From assembly GCA_030037105.1 (NCBI GenBank), contig JASHRY010000358.1, positions 1 to 5,501 of the forward strand: 5,501 nt of DNA. The letters are read 5' to 3'. The stretch comes from Xanthobacteraceae bacterium. GTDB taxonomy: Bacteria; Pseudomonadota; Alphaproteobacteria; Rhizobiales; Xanthobacteraceae. The translations under genes were made by a program, and so were the position numbers. The notes below the pieces were generated by a model. The model had not been told where the DNA came from. It did not search any database and saw nothing but the letters and a program-made list of their open reading frames with translations. Numbering within the stretch: position 1 is the stretch's first letter; every line of letters starts with the position of its first letter. Shown here piece by piece: positions 5,172-5,501 of this stretch.

Positions 5172-5501
5172 TACGCCATATCATTCCGGCGGAAGAGTGC
5201 GTCTTTTGCTAAGAACTCTCTTGCGGAAGAACCAAGCGAAGTATTTCCCCTATGCTGCCTTGATTGCATCGAAGCCAGACACCCCAAATTCCCTTAAGAA
5301 CGCTTCCCTCGGTTTCCAAAGACTATCGCGCTTTCCAATCACCGCACTATCGGAAGCACGATTCGCCGTTGCCGCAGATCGAAGCCTCGGGAACGTGATC
5401 GCGCCCACTTTCGCACAACTGAAGCCTCTACCATCCACAACTAAAAAGAGAATTATATCGTTGACAACACAACCGCTATATGTTGATTCGGCGAAGCGCT
5501 G
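5172..5501. other. About 330 bp without a convincing gene; one open minus-strand frame
   Basis: This stretch has lower GC than the rest and no recognisable RNA gene or terminator. One minus-strand frame is open from the right edge of the window to a TAG at 5250-5252 (about 83 codons; the first internal start is GTG at 5438). Its product is unrecognised, and the codons include ATA and TTA, unlike the neighbours. It could be a gene end, a decayed gene or chance. On the plus strand, TTGACAACA (5461-5469) resembles a -35 or operator element, and an ATG at 5480 opens a frame that runs off the edge without a visible ribosome site. Confidence 0.4.

Noticed and set aside
5016..5297. 93-codon plus-strand frame after the VOC gene
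   Set aside because: It runs through both palindromes of the repeat and shows no family motif or ribosome site; it is a chance frame.
5452..5457. Perfect TATAAT on the minus strand
   Set aside because: No -35 element occurs at a workable distance, so it is probably chance in AT-rich sequence.
5250..5501. Aldehyde dehydrogenase C-terminus on the minus strand (SGCVVNDIIL-like segment)
   Set aside because: The resemblance covers only about ten residues and needs a gap. The expected downstream LPFGG and SGMG motifs are absent in all three minus frames.

Overview
The window looks like an alphaproteobacterial chromosome, most likely Hyphomicrobiales (Rhizobiales), Bradyrhizobium/Rhodopseudomonas-like. 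This rests on high GC with strong third-position G/C in the left half, GTG starts and tight cistron overlaps, and a rhizobial-type intergenic palindromic repeat near the right end. No sequence search was possible, so the taxonomic call is an inference.

Left block (about 58-2603, plus strand, GC-rich): a three-gene operon. The first gene is a MotA/TolQ/ExbB-type proton-channel membrane protein. The second is a MotB/OmpA-type partner with one transmembrane helix, a long periplasmic coiled coil and a peptidoglycan-binding OmpA domain. The third is a GNAT acetyltransferase whose GTG start overlaps the MotB-like stop. The first two should form a proton-driven stator-like complex spanning inner membrane and cell wall. 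Nothing flagellar or Tol/Ton-related is present, so what it drives is unknown. A further GTG start overlapping the GNAT stop opens a short 61-codon frame that may be the stump of a lost fourth cistron.

Right block (about 2703-5011, visibly lower GC): a minus-strand GntR/FCD-type repressor gene is divergent from a plus-strand alpha/beta hydrolase gene (arylformamidase/carboxylesterase-like), followed after 163 bp by a VOC (glyoxalase-fold) protein. The divergent intergenic region contains back-to-back sigma70-like promoters sharing their -35 region. An imperfect dyad in the hydrolase promoter spacer is a plausible binding site for the GntR protein. The simplest reading is a small substrate-induced catabolic cluster of unknown substrate.

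Right end (5012-5501): a two-palindrome repeat resembling rhizobial intergenic mosaic elements, then about 330 bp of low-GC sequence without a convincing gene. The extreme right edge carries a 17-nt motif that matches 14 of 17 positions in the GntR promoter region, hinting that a regulated gene may start just outside the window. I found no RNA genes, CRISPR arrays, insertion sequences or complete defence system.
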